A stretch of 5,556 nt of DNA from Bacteroidota bacterium (GCA_023427575.1 JAEZAY010000398.1:1-5556); one strand, 5' to 3'. Counted from the first letter of the stretch, positions 1 to 5,509 are shown. The notes: generated by a model not told the origin, from the letters alone. Translations and numbers: made by a program.

Positions 1-84
1 CATTTATACCCCAATCCAACAGCCAAGTTTTTCTGGAGAAGCACCATCTTCGCAATGATTGTTATGGCCGCCCTTCTTTTTTAA
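1..84 (+). CDS. C-terminal end of an unidentified membrane protein (partial)
   Basis: This frame is open from the window edge to a TAA at 82-84 and gives 27 residues. It begins HLYPNPTAKFFWRS and ends in a hydrophobic run, TIFAMIVMAALLF, right before the stop. A basic/aromatic stretch followed by about 13 apolar residues is what the last transmembrane helix of a multi-pass membrane protein looks like. The other plus-strand frames give less protein-like sequence. The family cannot be named from so short a tail. The gene lies on the same strand as the YdcZ-like gene, but 260 non-coding bases containing a promoter-like box separate them, so co-transcription is doubtful. The start lies outside the window. 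Confidence 0.55.
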   Translation, partial: HLYPNPTAKFFWRSTIFAMIVMAALLF

Positions 85-149
85 ACTGAACGTTTTATTT
101 GAATTTTAGGGTTCAGAGAATGGTTCAGTTCCCCTAAATAATCCATATA

Positions 150-231
150 ATTCCATTTAATAGATTCCTGCGTTTTTTCCTGTAATGGTAATGACATTCC
201 ATTCTGTCATTTGAATCCTCTCCAATGGAAT
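150..231. repeat. Three copies of the octamer ATTCCATT / AATGGAAT
   Basis: ATTCCATT occurs at 150-157 and 196-203, and its reverse complement AATGGAAT at 224-231. The middle copy sits in the loop of the 7-bp stem AATGACA (190-196) / TGTCATT (205-211). Three occurrences within 82 bases of non-coding DNA could be binding sites for a regulator of the downstream transporter gene. Part of the effect may simply come from AT-rich composition. Confidence 0.3.
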
Positions 232-293
232 CATTTCAAACCGGGCAGCATCCGTTTTTCCTTTTTGAAAAAGCATTTTGTTTAAAGTTTATG

Positions 294-303
294 AACCGCG
301 GTT
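294..303. promoter_or_regulatory. Perfect palindrome AACCGCGGTT, possible operator
   Basis: This 10-base perfect palindrome is GC-rich in its centre and stands in an AT-rich spacer. It is centred about 28 bases upstream of the TACATTTG box, so it would overlap the -33 region of the putative transporter promoter. TTTAAA lies on its left (281-286), and a second TTTAAA (302-307) overlaps its right end. The position fits a repressor site, but no regulator gene is nearby and the family cannot be guessed. Confidence 0.3.
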
Positions 304-330
304 TAAATAATTGATCAAGGATTACATTTG
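302..330 (+). promoter_or_regulatory. Putative Bacteroidota-type promoter of the YdcZ-like gene
   Basis: TACATTTG at 323-330 matches the Bacteroidota -7 consensus TAnnTTTG exactly. The -33 element is weak: only TTTA (302-305) lies at roughly the right distance, 17 bases away. The box ends 14 bases before the ATG, which predicts a very short leader of about ten bases. Confidence 0.45.
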
Positions 331-344
331 AACAAAATAAATAG

Positions 345-788
345 ATGAAACTCCTTTATTATGTATTGCCATTGATAGCGGGGATTGCAATGAGTGTACA
401 GTCGGGCATTAACAGTCAGTTGCGGGTTTCGATCCAGCATCCGGTAATGGCCTCCATGATCTCCTTCCTGGTGGGCACGATGGCCCTGGGAATTGTTTTA
501 TTGTTTTCGAAAGATCCCCTTCCCGCATTCTCCGCCTATGGAGCGGTGGAATTGTATAAATTCAGCGGCGGAATTCTGGGTGCTTTTATTGTATTTGTGG
601 CGCTGGTATCGGTGTCGAAAATCGGAGCCTCCAATATGTTCGTTCTGATTATTACGGGGCAGTTGATTACAGCCGTTTTTATGGATCATTTTGGGTTATT
701 AGGACTTAGCGTCAAAGCCATAACGCTGCAAAAATCAATTGGCATATTGCTGTTGATTCTGGGTGCGTACCTGGTGAATCGAAAATGA
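345..788 (+). CDS. YdcZ/DUF606-family (DMT superfamily) membrane transporter
   Basis: This 147-residue inner-membrane protein is of the YdcZ (DUF606) family, a half-size branch of the drug/metabolite transporter superfamily. The usual length for this family is about 140-150 residues, so it appears complete. It has about five hydrophobic segments, near residues 4-20, 33-54, 74-91, 97-113 and 130-144. Family-like motifs are visible: QSGINSQLR (19-27) at the end of the first helix, GGILGAF (75-81), then KIGAS (92-96), and GQLITAVFMDHFGLLG (105-120). The ATG at 345 is the natural start, because the first helix begins at once and a TACATTTG box lies just upstream. The gene stands alone and converges with the barrel-protein operon. 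The substrate is unknown, since members of this family are poorly characterised. No good plus-strand terminator follows it; the hairpin at 833-854 has its T-run on the other strand. Confidence 0.85.
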   Translation: MKLLYYVLPLIAGIAMSVQSGINSQLRVSIQHPVMASMISFLVGTMALGIVLLFSKDPLPAFSAYGAVELYKFSGGILGAFIVFVALVSVSKIGASNMFVLIITGQLITAVFMDHFGLLGLSVKAITLQKSIGILLLILGAYLVNRK

Positions 789-821
789 TTTTTTCCGGTT
801 TTTTAAATACCGTCCTTTCTT

Positions 822-854
822 ATAAATAAAAAAAGGCAGGAACAAACCTGCCTT
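822..854 (-). terminator. Intrinsic terminator of the sigma / anti-sigma / barrel operon
   Basis: On the minus strand a perfect 8-bp stem, AAGGCAGG (854-847) with CCTGCCTT (840-833), encloses a 6-base loop. It runs directly into TTTTT and then ATTTATA. It lies 31 bases after the TAA of the barrel gene. Read on the plus strand the stem is followed by CATAATTCC, so it should terminate mainly leftward transcription. Confidence 0.85.
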
Positions 855-884
855 CATAATTCCTATAAAAAGCGTTGTATTTTT

Positions 885-1724
885 TTACCAACTGCTAAGC
901 CTTAATCCCACGTTGTAAGGGGTATGATCCAGCGCGTTTTTAAAAATACTTTCTGTTGCATACGAACCATAGAGGCGAACAAAACCCAGGCTCACTTCAC
1001 CCACATACGATACTTTCCAGTCTTTAAGATCAAAATCTTCACGGTCTTTTTTCTTGCCAAAATCATCGCTGATGGTTTTCTGGCGGGCAGAATAAAGGTA
1101 GCCAAGGCTTGCACCAACACTGAACCCGAAGCCATTCTTTTTATTTGGAGTGAAATTGAAGTTCAGCATCAGGGGAACCGTTAAATAATCGGCAGCCAGC
1201 TTATTCTTTTTATAGTCTACATTATCCATTATAACAAGCGGATTCTTCGAATCCTGGAATTTGATGTTCTCGCGGTAGCGATAATTATTCAATTCGATCC
1301 CCAATCCGTATTTCAGGTTAACCACATGATCGATCAGATTGAGGCGCTGCATAAAAGCCCAGATATTAACGTTGACCGATTTCCCATTCCGCTGATCAAA
1401 CCAGTCTTCATTGGCGCCGGCAGGCAGGTATCCATTGGCGATAGACTGTGCGTAATTTGTATTGTCGCGCAACTGGTTAATGCCCAGGTCTACGATCCAC
1501 CAGTTGGTAGTTAAATTGGAAGGTTTGTAATTCCGGTTTTTGTTCACGGTTACTTCATTGGAAGAACCGCGGTCATGTTTATCATGTTTTTTAATGATAA
1601 CCATATTCCCGATCCGGATGGTGTCACTTTTGTCGGATTTAGACTGCTGGTCGGTAGAGTCGGTCTGTGCTGAAACTCCCAGGGCAATAGTTATCCCGGT
1701 CAGGAGTAAAATGATCCTTTTCAT
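885..1724 (-). CDS. PorT-like outer-membrane beta-barrel protein
   Basis: The protein has 279 residues. It begins with a typical Sec signal peptide (MKRII, apolar core to about residue 16, VSA before a likely cut after Ala19, then QTDS). A polar, charged segment follows (about 20-70) with the motif DTIRIGNMVIIKK at 34-46. From about residue 72 to the end, aromatic/apolar alternating strands are separated by charged turns (WWIVDLGIN, VNVNIWAFM, LKYGLGIEL, LTVPLMLNFNF, GFSVGASLGYLY, VGEVSLGFVRLYGSY, YNVGLRLSSW). The last residue is Trp, the aromatic end expected of a protein inserted by the Bam machinery. This is the pattern of the OMP_b-brl/PorT-like barrels common in Bacteroidota. As the third gene of the operon, 24 bases after the anti-sigma gene, it probably belongs functionally to the sigma/anti-sigma pair, as sensor or target. 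That role is inferred from position. It is not a TonB-dependent receptor: it is too short and has no plug domain. Confidence 0.8.
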   Translation of the reverse strand: MKRIILLLTGITIALGVSAQTDSTDQQSKSDKSDTIRIGNMVIIKKHDKHDRGSSNEVTVNKNRNYKPSNLTTNWWIVDLGINQLRDNTNYAQSIANGYLPAGANEDWFDQRNGKSVNVNIWAFMQRLNLIDHVVNLKYGLGIELNNYRYRENIKFQDSKNPLVIMDNVDYKKNKLAADYLTVPLMLNFNFTPNKKNGFGFSVGASLGYLYSARQKTISDDFGKKKDREDFDLKDWKVSYVGEVSLGFVRLYGSYATESIFKNALDHTPYNVGLRLSSW

Positions 1725-1748
1725 GCTTGTAAAATTTCGCTGTTATGT

Positions 1749-2879
1749 TTATTTAAGTTCGATTTCGAAATTGGCGATCCGGATTCCCTTGTCACGGCCG
1801 GATGGCTGAATATTGGCTGTTTTTTCAAATACGCGGGAGGCGGTCCGGAAAAAGCCACGCAGTTTGCTCTTTCTGCCGAGCTCTGTATTGGCTATATAAA
1901 TAACGGGTGAATTATCTTGTTCAGGATCCATGGCTGCAGGTTTCATTGGTTCAACGGAAGCCAGGTCCTCATTTTTTATAACCGATGCCTGAATGGATTC
2001 CAGGATTTTTTCATCGCTCACTGCTTCTTTCACTTCTGGAATTTTATCGGTATTGATTGCCATTTCCCTGCTTATTGATTGTTCTACGTACAGCCTGACC
2101 GCTTTGTTACTTTCTTCTTCAGATTTTTTTTCATCTTTTTTATCTGCTTTCGCCAGCGATTGGTTTTCGAATTCGGGTTCCGCATTCAGATGAATGGAAG
2201 ATGAATTTTTTACGGGCTTCTTTACATCATTGCCTGAAGCAAGCTGATCATTGCTGTTCCGCGAATTGATTTCCTCCGGGGCCGGCAACCGGGTTTTACC
2301 CGGGCCCTCCTCATTTGCGGTGGGTTTTTGCTGTTGAACAATACCACCATTATCAACCTGGCCATCACCGGAAGAATAGTACCAGCCAATGCTTCCAAAG
2401 GCGAGGATTAAAACCGCGGCTGCGGCAATCTTCCACCAGTTCATTCCAATCACCCGCGAATCTTTTTCACTTCGGTACAGTGAATTTTTATCGGGGAAAA
2501 CAAGGGCGGGATCGGGGCTGATCCGGGCGCTCAGGATCAACTCAAACTCGGCCTGGTACTGGGGGTTCTTATAAACAAACAGTTCTGTAAATTCTTTTTC
2601 AGCATTGTACAATTCATCATCGCCATACTGCACAAAATATTCTTCATAGTTCTGATCATTTACGGGATTCGGTGTAGAAATCCGGAGTAATCTCTCTTTA
2701 TCTCCAAATCCAACTTCCTCATCGGGTACCAGAACCGTATCCATCAGCATTTCTAGTTCCGGTTTGAGGTCCGGGTTTTCTTCCAGAAATTGCTCCAGTT
2801 CCTGCCGCTGTTCCGCACTCAGCTCATTGTCTACATAAAGCAGGAAAAATGATTCGTATGTCTGTCTGTTAATTTCCAT
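1749..2879 (-). CDS. Single-pass anti-sigma factor with duplicated N-terminal domain
   Basis: The protein has 376 residues and starts 19 bases after the sigma gene stop. The ATG at 2879 is preferred over an in-frame TTG three codons upstream; AAAGG lies 9 bases before the ATG. Residues 8-66 and 78-136 are two gapless copies of a 59-residue unit with 20 identical positions by hand count. Each copy reads Y-E-x-x-F-x-x-Y-x-D-x-E-L at its start, NP in the middle and F-x-DK-x-x-L-x-R at its end. The layout resembles the anti-sigma zinc-finger fold, but the His and Cys zinc ligands are absent. A transmembrane helix follows (about 148-168, WWKIAAAAVLILAFGSIGWYY). A polar, low-complexity region rich in Lys, Glu, Asn and Ser comes next (about 169-335), and then a basic C-terminal block (KLRGFFRTASRVFEK) ending IRIANFEIELK. 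The expected topology is cytoplasmic N-terminus and periplasmic C-terminus. By position and architecture it should hold the adjacent sigma factor inactive. No catalytic motif is seen. Confidence 0.75.
   Translation of the reverse strand: MEINRQTYESFFLLYVDNELSAEQRQELEQFLEENPDLKPELEMLMDTVLVPDEEVGFGDKERLLRISTPNPVNDQNYEEYFVQYGDDELYNAEKEFTELFVYKNPQYQAEFELILSARISPDPALVFPDKNSLYRSEKDSRVIGMNWWKIAAAAVLILAFGSIGWYYSSGDGQVDNGGIVQQQKPTANEEGPGKTRLPAPEEINSRNSNDQLASGNDVKKPVKNSSSIHLNAEPEFENQSLAKADKKDEKKSEEESNKAVRLYVEQSISREMAINTDKIPEVKEAVSDEKILESIQASVIKNEDLASVEPMKPAAMDPEQDNSPVIYIANTELGRKSKLRGFFRTASRVFEKTANIQPSGRDKGIRIANFEIELK
2472..2858 (-). repeat. Coding duplication inside the anti-sigma gene
   Basis: The two units lie at 2682-2858 (first copy) and 2472-2648 (second copy). 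At protein level they align over 59 residues without a gap, offset by 70 residues. Both keep Y, the F-x-x-Y-x-D-x-E-L core, N-P, P-D and the D-K-x-x-L-x-R end. Only about a third of positions are identical, so the duplication is old and the copies have diverged. Confidence 0.7.
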
Positions 2880-2898
2880 TTCTTTCAACCTTTTGGGT

Positions 2899-3384
2899 TT
2901 AGATTACATTTTCAGGGCTTACCAGGTAAGTCTTTAACTGAACCCGGGCCCGGTGCAGATACACTTTCACCTGGCTTTCATTCAGACCGGTTATCTGGCC
3001 AATTTCCTCATACGAATAACCCTCATAGTCTTTTAATAAAACCAGTGAACGCTGGGTATCATTCAGTTTCGCCAGGGCCTGTTCCAACACCTTTTTGATA
3101 TTATTGGCCGGCCTGTCGCTGATCCGGGATTCTTCCGCAAAATCCTCTTTCAGGCTCATGCGTTTCGATTTACGCAAATGGTCGATCATCTGATTGTAAG
3201 CCACCGTAAAAAGGAAAGATTTCGACCTTGCATAGTCTACGCTGGCCCGGTTGATCCACATTTTTTCGAAAGCTCCCTGAACAACATCCCGGGCATCTTC
3301 CTCATGCCGCAGGTTTTTAACTATAATCCGGAATACGTTGTCAGCATATTCCTTTACACATTGGTTATATTCTTTTTCCGTCAT
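2899..3384 (-). CDS. ECF-type RNA polymerase sigma factor (sigma-70 family)
   Basis: The protein has 161 residues, a typical ECF length, with only regions 2 and 4. Region 2 (about 10-76) contains EEDARDVVQGAFEKMW (28-43), which fits the core-binding helix, and SFLFTVAYNQMIDHLRK (56-72), which fits the -10-melting and -10-reading part. Region 4 (about 99-153) contains LNDTQRSLVLLKDYEGYSY followed by the helix-turn-helix EEIGQITGLNESQVKVYLHRAR, which reads the -35. The ATG at 3384 is chosen because the longer in-frame version (to 3492) would run through the promoter and the neighbouring terminator. It is the first gene of a three-gene operon with the anti-sigma factor and barrel protein. The promoter-like element upstream is of ECF type, so autoregulation is likely. 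The linker 77-98 is short and no extra C-terminal domain is present. Confidence 0.92.
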   Translation of the reverse strand: MTEKEYNQCVKEYADNVFRIIVKNLRHEEDARDVVQGAFEKMWINRASVDYARSKSFLFTVAYNQMIDHLRKSKRMSLKEDFAEESRISDRPANNIKKVLEQALAKLNDTQRSLVLLKDYEGYSYEEIGQITGLNESQVKVYLHRARVQLKTYLVSPENVI

Positions 3385-3423
3385 AAACAGTCCTGTTCTA
3401 AGGTCCTGGTTGTTTTGTAATAG

Positions 3424-3454
3424 TGTTACGCTGGAAGGGCAGGAAATGTTACAG
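3424..3454 (-). promoter_or_regulatory. Putative ECF-type promoter of the sigma operon
   Basis: On the minus strand CTGTAACATTT (3454-3444) is followed after 13 bases by CGTAACA (3430-3424). The AAC core at -35 and CGT at -10 are the usual signature of ECF-recognised promoters. The -10 ends 39 bases before the sigma ATG, leaving a leader of roughly 30 bases. The same 11-base -35 element stands before the small membrane protein gene. Recognition by the adjacent sigma factor is an inference. Confidence 0.6.
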
Positions 3455-3472
3455 CAGCCCCTAAAATTATTT

Positions 3473-3500
3473 AAAAAAAAGGGAGGCCGCAAGGCCTCCC
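3473..3500 (-). terminator. Intrinsic terminator of the small membrane protein gene
   Basis: On the minus strand an 8-bp GC-rich perfect stem, GGGAGGCC (3500-3493) and GGCCTCCC (3488-3481), closes a 4-base loop and runs straight into eight Ts (3480-3473). It lies 24 bases beyond the stop of the small gene and about 20 bases upstream of the sigma operon's -35. It therefore insulates the two units, which have separate promoters. Confidence 0.88.
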
Positions 3501-3524
3501 CGATAATATATTGATTTTCATTTG

Positions 3525-3728
3525 TTAATAGGCGGAAACGGAAAGCATCGTGCTTCCCATCGATTCCCAGATGATAAATTCGCTGGGTGCTTTACGTGGC
3601 CCTTCCTTTTCCTCGTTGTTGGCGCTTTCTTCCCGGATTTCATGATTTATGGAGCTGGCCATAAAAAATACGATGGCTGCCAGGGTCAGGGAAAATAAAA
3701 CGATGCGGTAAAGATTTCTGCTGCTCAT
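3525..3728 (-). CDS. Small single-pass membrane protein of unknown function
   Basis: The protein has 67 residues if it starts at the ATG at 3728, or 70 from the ATG at 3737. The later start is preferred because it leaves room for a leader after the promoter at 3747-3776 and gives a normal signal-anchor start, MSSRNLYRIV. Residues about 6-26 form one hydrophobic segment (LYRIVLFSLTLAAIVFFMASS) preceded by basic residues. It is therefore either an inner-membrane anchor or an uncleaved or cleaved signal sequence, with the rest outside the cytoplasm. A charged stretch (NHEIREESANNEEKEGPRK) and a tail with SEFIIWESMG then SVSAY follow. I do not recognise a named family. Its own promoter element matches that of the sigma operon and it has its own terminator, so it is probably a real gene and a target of the neighbouring sigma factor. 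Confidence 0.72.
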   Translation of the reverse strand: MSSRNLYRIVLFSLTLAAIVFFMASSINHEIREESANNEEKEGPRKAPSEFIIWESMGSTMLSVSAY

Positions 3729-3746
3729 AAAAGGCATTTGAATACA

Positions 3747-3776
3747 TATGACGCAGCTTTAAATAAAATGTTACAG
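3747..3776 (-). promoter_or_regulatory. Putative ECF-type promoter of the small membrane protein gene
   Basis: On the minus strand CTGTAACATTT (3776-3766) is followed after 12 bases by CGTCATA (3753-3747). The -35-like 11-mer is identical to that of the sigma operon, and CGTC is the classic ECF -10 core. The spacer is one base shorter than at the sigma operon. Transcription would begin around 3742-3745, very close to the coding start. Confidence 0.6.
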
Positions 3777-3826
3777 TTTGTCCAATTCTTTTTTTGCGTA
3801 GCGGGGATTGCGCAAAAGACGAACTG

Positions 3827-3857
3827 TTTCAACTCACAGAAATCAGATTTACCTTCG
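3827..3857 (+). promoter_or_regulatory. Putative housekeeping promoter of kbl
   Basis: TACCTTCG at 3850-3857 matches the Bacteroidota -7 box TAnnTTTG with one change. TTTC (3827-3830) lies 19 bases upstream in the place of the -33 TTTG/TTG element. The box ends 19 bases before the ATG at 3877. Its position inside the possible upstream extension of the kbl frame supports 3877 as the start. Confidence 0.55.
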
Positions 3858-3876
3858 TGCTCTTAAAATTTCTGCT

Positions 3877-5064
3877 ATGAACGAAAATCTGGTATTAAGA
3901 ATAAAGAAAGAACTGGAGGAGATAGAATCGGCTGGTTTATTTAAAAAAGAAAGGATCATTGAATCGCCCCAGGGTCCGGAGATTACCGTAAACGGAAAAA
4001 CCGTTCTGAACTTTTGCGCCAACAACTACCTCGGTTTATCATCGCACCCGAAAGTGATTGAAGCGGCAAAAAAGGCCATCGACCACCGCGGGTATGGAAT
4101 GAGCAGTGTCCGCTTCATTTGTGGAACGCAGGATATTCACAAAGAACTGGAGCGGAAACTGTCTGAATTCCTGGGAACAGAAGATACTATTTTATATGCC
4201 GCCGCTTTCGATGCCAATGGCGGAGTTTTCGAGCCATTGTTTAACGATCAGGATGCGATTATTTCCGATGAACTGAATCATGCCTCGATCATCGATGGGG
4301 TCCGGTTATGCAAGGCCCAGCGATTTCGCTACAGGCACAATGATATGGAAGACCTGGAAGCAAAGCTTAAAGAAACGGCGGCGCTGCGCAGCCGCATTAT
4401 TGTAACCGACGGGTCTTTCAGCATGGATGGCACCATTGCCCGGCTGGATACGATAGTGGAGCTGGCGGAAAAATACGATGCGGCCATTATGATCGACGAA
4501 TGTCATTCCAGCGGTTTTCTCGGTAAAACCGGCCGGGGCACGCATGAATACCGGGGAGTGATGGGCCGGATCGATATTATTACCGGCACCCTCGGCAAAG
4601 CATTGGGCGGCGCTTTGGGCGGATTTACCAGCGGACGGAAAGAAGTAATTGAATTGTTGCGCCAGCGTTCCAGGCCATACCTGTTTTCAAACACCCTGGC
4701 CCCCAGCATCGTTGGTGCCAGCATTGCCGTACTGGATCTGCTGAGTGAAACCACCGAATTGCGCGATAAGCTGGAATCAAATACCCGGTATTTCCGCTCG
4801 AAGATGACTGAATCCGGATTTGATATTAAAGCCGGCGATCATCCCATTGTTCCCATAATGTTATACGATGCAGTAGTAGCGCAGCAATTTGCCGCGCGCC
4901 TGCTGGATGAAGGAATTTATGTGATCGGATTTTTCTATCCGGTGGTGGCCAAGGGGCTGGCCCGGATCCGGGTTCAGCTCAGCGCGGCTCATTCCCCAGA
5001 GCACCTGGATAAAGCCATTGCAGCTTTTACAAAAGTGGGCAAAGAACTGGGCGTACTGAAATGA
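3877..5064 (+). CDS. kbl: Glycine C-acetyltransferase (2-amino-3-ketobutyrate CoA ligase)
   Basis: This 395-residue PLP enzyme belongs to the alpha-oxoamine synthase family. It joins 2-amino-3-ketobutyrate and CoA to give glycine and acetyl-CoA (or the reverse), the second step of threonine breakdown after threonine dehydrogenase. It matches my memory of E. coli Kbl (398 residues) along its whole length, including [10 protein letters not shown] (45-54), [10 protein letters not shown] (77-86), DANGG (112-116), [15 protein letters not shown] (133-147), DGSFSMDG (178-185), [12 protein letters not shown] (261-272) and GFFYPVV (351-357). Lys241 in [10 protein letters not shown] is the expected PLP Schiff-base lysine. 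His135 should stack on the PLP ring, and Asp207/His210 in IDECH should contact the cofactor. An in-frame TTG at 3808 would add 23 non-conserved residues and cover the promoter, so it is rejected. No tdh gene is in the window. The gene stands alone with its own terminator. Confidence 0.95.
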   Translation: MNENLVLRIKKELEEIESAGLFKKERIIESPQGPEITVNGKTVLNFCANNYLGLSSHPKVIEAAKKAIDHRGYGMSSVRFICGTQDIHKELERKLSEFLGTEDTILYAAAFDANGGVFEPLFNDQDAIISDELNHASIIDGVRLCKAQRFRYRHNDMEDLEAKLKETAALRSRIIVTDGSFSMDGTIARLDTIVELAEKYDAAIMIDECHSSGFLGKTGRGTHEYRGVMGRIDIITGTLGKALGGALGGFTSGRKEVIELLRQRSRPYLFSNTLAPSIVGASIAVLDLLSETTELRDKLESNTRYFRSKMTESGFDIKAGDHPIVPIMLYDAVVAQQFAARLLDEGIYVIGFFYPVVAKGLARIRVQLSAAHSPEHLDKAIAAFTKVGKELGVLK

Positions 5065-5069
5065 TTCTG

Positions 5070-5118
5070 AAGGGTCGGTTCCAAAAAAGCCGGGAACCGA
5101 CCCTTGTTATTTTTTATT
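5070..5118 (+). terminator. Strong intrinsic terminator of kbl
   Basis: A perfect 13-bp stem, AAGGGTCGGTTCC (5070-5082) with GGAACCGACCCTT (5093-5105), encloses a 10-base loop and is followed by GTTATTTTTTATTC. It begins six bases after the kbl stop. On the opposite strand the stem is followed by CAGAATCAT and not by a T-run, so it would work only weakly for the convergent ridA gene. Confidence 0.9.
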
Positions 5119-5128
5119 CTTACCAATA

Positions 5129-5509
5129 TTATCTCGAGGCGATCGCGCTGATCTCTACGTTCACATTTTTTGGCAGTCCTTTCACAGCTACGGTTTCGCG
5201 GGCGGGATAATTGCCGGTAAAATACTTTCCATACTCTTCGTTGACCTGCGCAAACAGGGCCATATCGCTCAGGAAAATGGTTGTTTTCACAATGTTATTG
5301 AAACCCATTCCCGATTCTTCCAAAACAGCTTTCAGATTCAGCATTACCTGTTTTGTTTCTTCGGTAATATTGGTCGCTTCAATATTTCCCGTGGCGGGAT
5401 TGATGGGAATCTGACCGGAGATAAATAATAAAGCGCCGCTTTGTACCGCCTGGCTATAAGGACCGATGGGCGCCGGTGCGCCGGAAGTAATAATGATTTT
5501 CTTTTCCAT
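5129..5509 (-). CDS. ridA: RidA family enamine/imine deaminase
   Basis: The 126 residues agree with the roughly 128 usual for RidA (YjgF/YER057c/UK114). This cytosolic trimeric enzyme hydrolyses reactive imines/enamines, such as 2-aminoacrylate, made by PLP-dependent serine/threonine dehydratases, to the 2-oxoacid and ammonia. Family features are visible: GAPAPIGPYSQAV (10-22) with Tyr18, FISGQIPINPATG (29-41), and YPARETVAVKGLPKNVNVEISAIA (101-124) with Arg104, which binds the substrate carboxylate, and Glu119 near the active site. The ATG at 5509 is preferred: a TTG at 5527 in the same frame would add six residues not typical of the family. The gene converges with kbl and the two are not co-transcribed. 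No convincing promoter is seen in the 47 bases available upstream, so it may follow another gene outside the window. Confidence 0.93.
   Translation of the reverse strand: MEKKIIITSGAPAPIGPYSQAVQSGALLFISGQIPINPATGNIEATNITEETKQVMLNLKAVLEESGMGFNNIVKTTIFLSDMALFAQVNEEYGKYFTGNYPARETVAVKGLPKNVNVEISAIASR

Larger units (their letters stand above)
85..344. other. Non-coding spacer with short symmetric motifs
   Basis: This 260-base AT-rich stretch has no convincing reading frame on either strand. It holds several short motifs: an inverted repeat AACTGAAC (84-91) with GTTCAGTT (123-130), an overlapping TTTAGGG (105-111) with CCCTAAA (132-138), three copies of an ATTCCATT/AATGGAAT octamer, a stem AATGACA/TGTCATT (190-196/205-211), and the palindrome AACCGCGGTT just before the promoter-like box. 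The first two pairs are mutually exclusive hairpins with no T-run after them, so they are poor terminator candidates for the upstream gene. Confidence 0.5.

Noticed and set aside
84..138. Terminator for the partial membrane protein gene from AACTGAAC/GTTCAGTT or TTTAGGG/CCCTAAA
   Set aside because: The stems are short with loops of 20 bases or more, mutually exclusive, and lack a following T-run.
924..1184. Plus-strand open frames antisense to the barrel, anti-sigma, sigma, kbl and ridA genes
   Set aside because: They lie opposite well-supported genes, have no recognisable domains or start signals, and look like composition shadows.
2124..2131. Run of eight As (minus strand) in the anti-sigma gene as a possible slippage site
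   Set aside because: It is explained by Glu-Lys-Lys codons in a low-complexity charged region. The frame continues intact to a C-terminal block that looks genuine, and no alternative product is evident.
2289..2303. Hairpin CCGGGT-TTT-ACCCGG inside the anti-sigma gene
   Set aside because: It lies in the coding sequence of the periplasmic linker and no T-run follows on either strand, so it is not a terminator. It is probably a by-product of Gly/Pro/Arg codons.
3385..3492. N-terminal extension of the sigma factor
   Set aside because: It would translate through the neighbouring gene's terminator and the ECF-like promoter. Sigma region 2 starts normally from the ATG at 3384.
3808..3876. N-terminal extension of kbl from a TTG at 3808
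   Set aside because: The 23 extra residues are basic and unlike the family N-terminus, and they cover the promoter-like TACCTTCG box. The ATG at 3877 gives a length close to known Kbl proteins.
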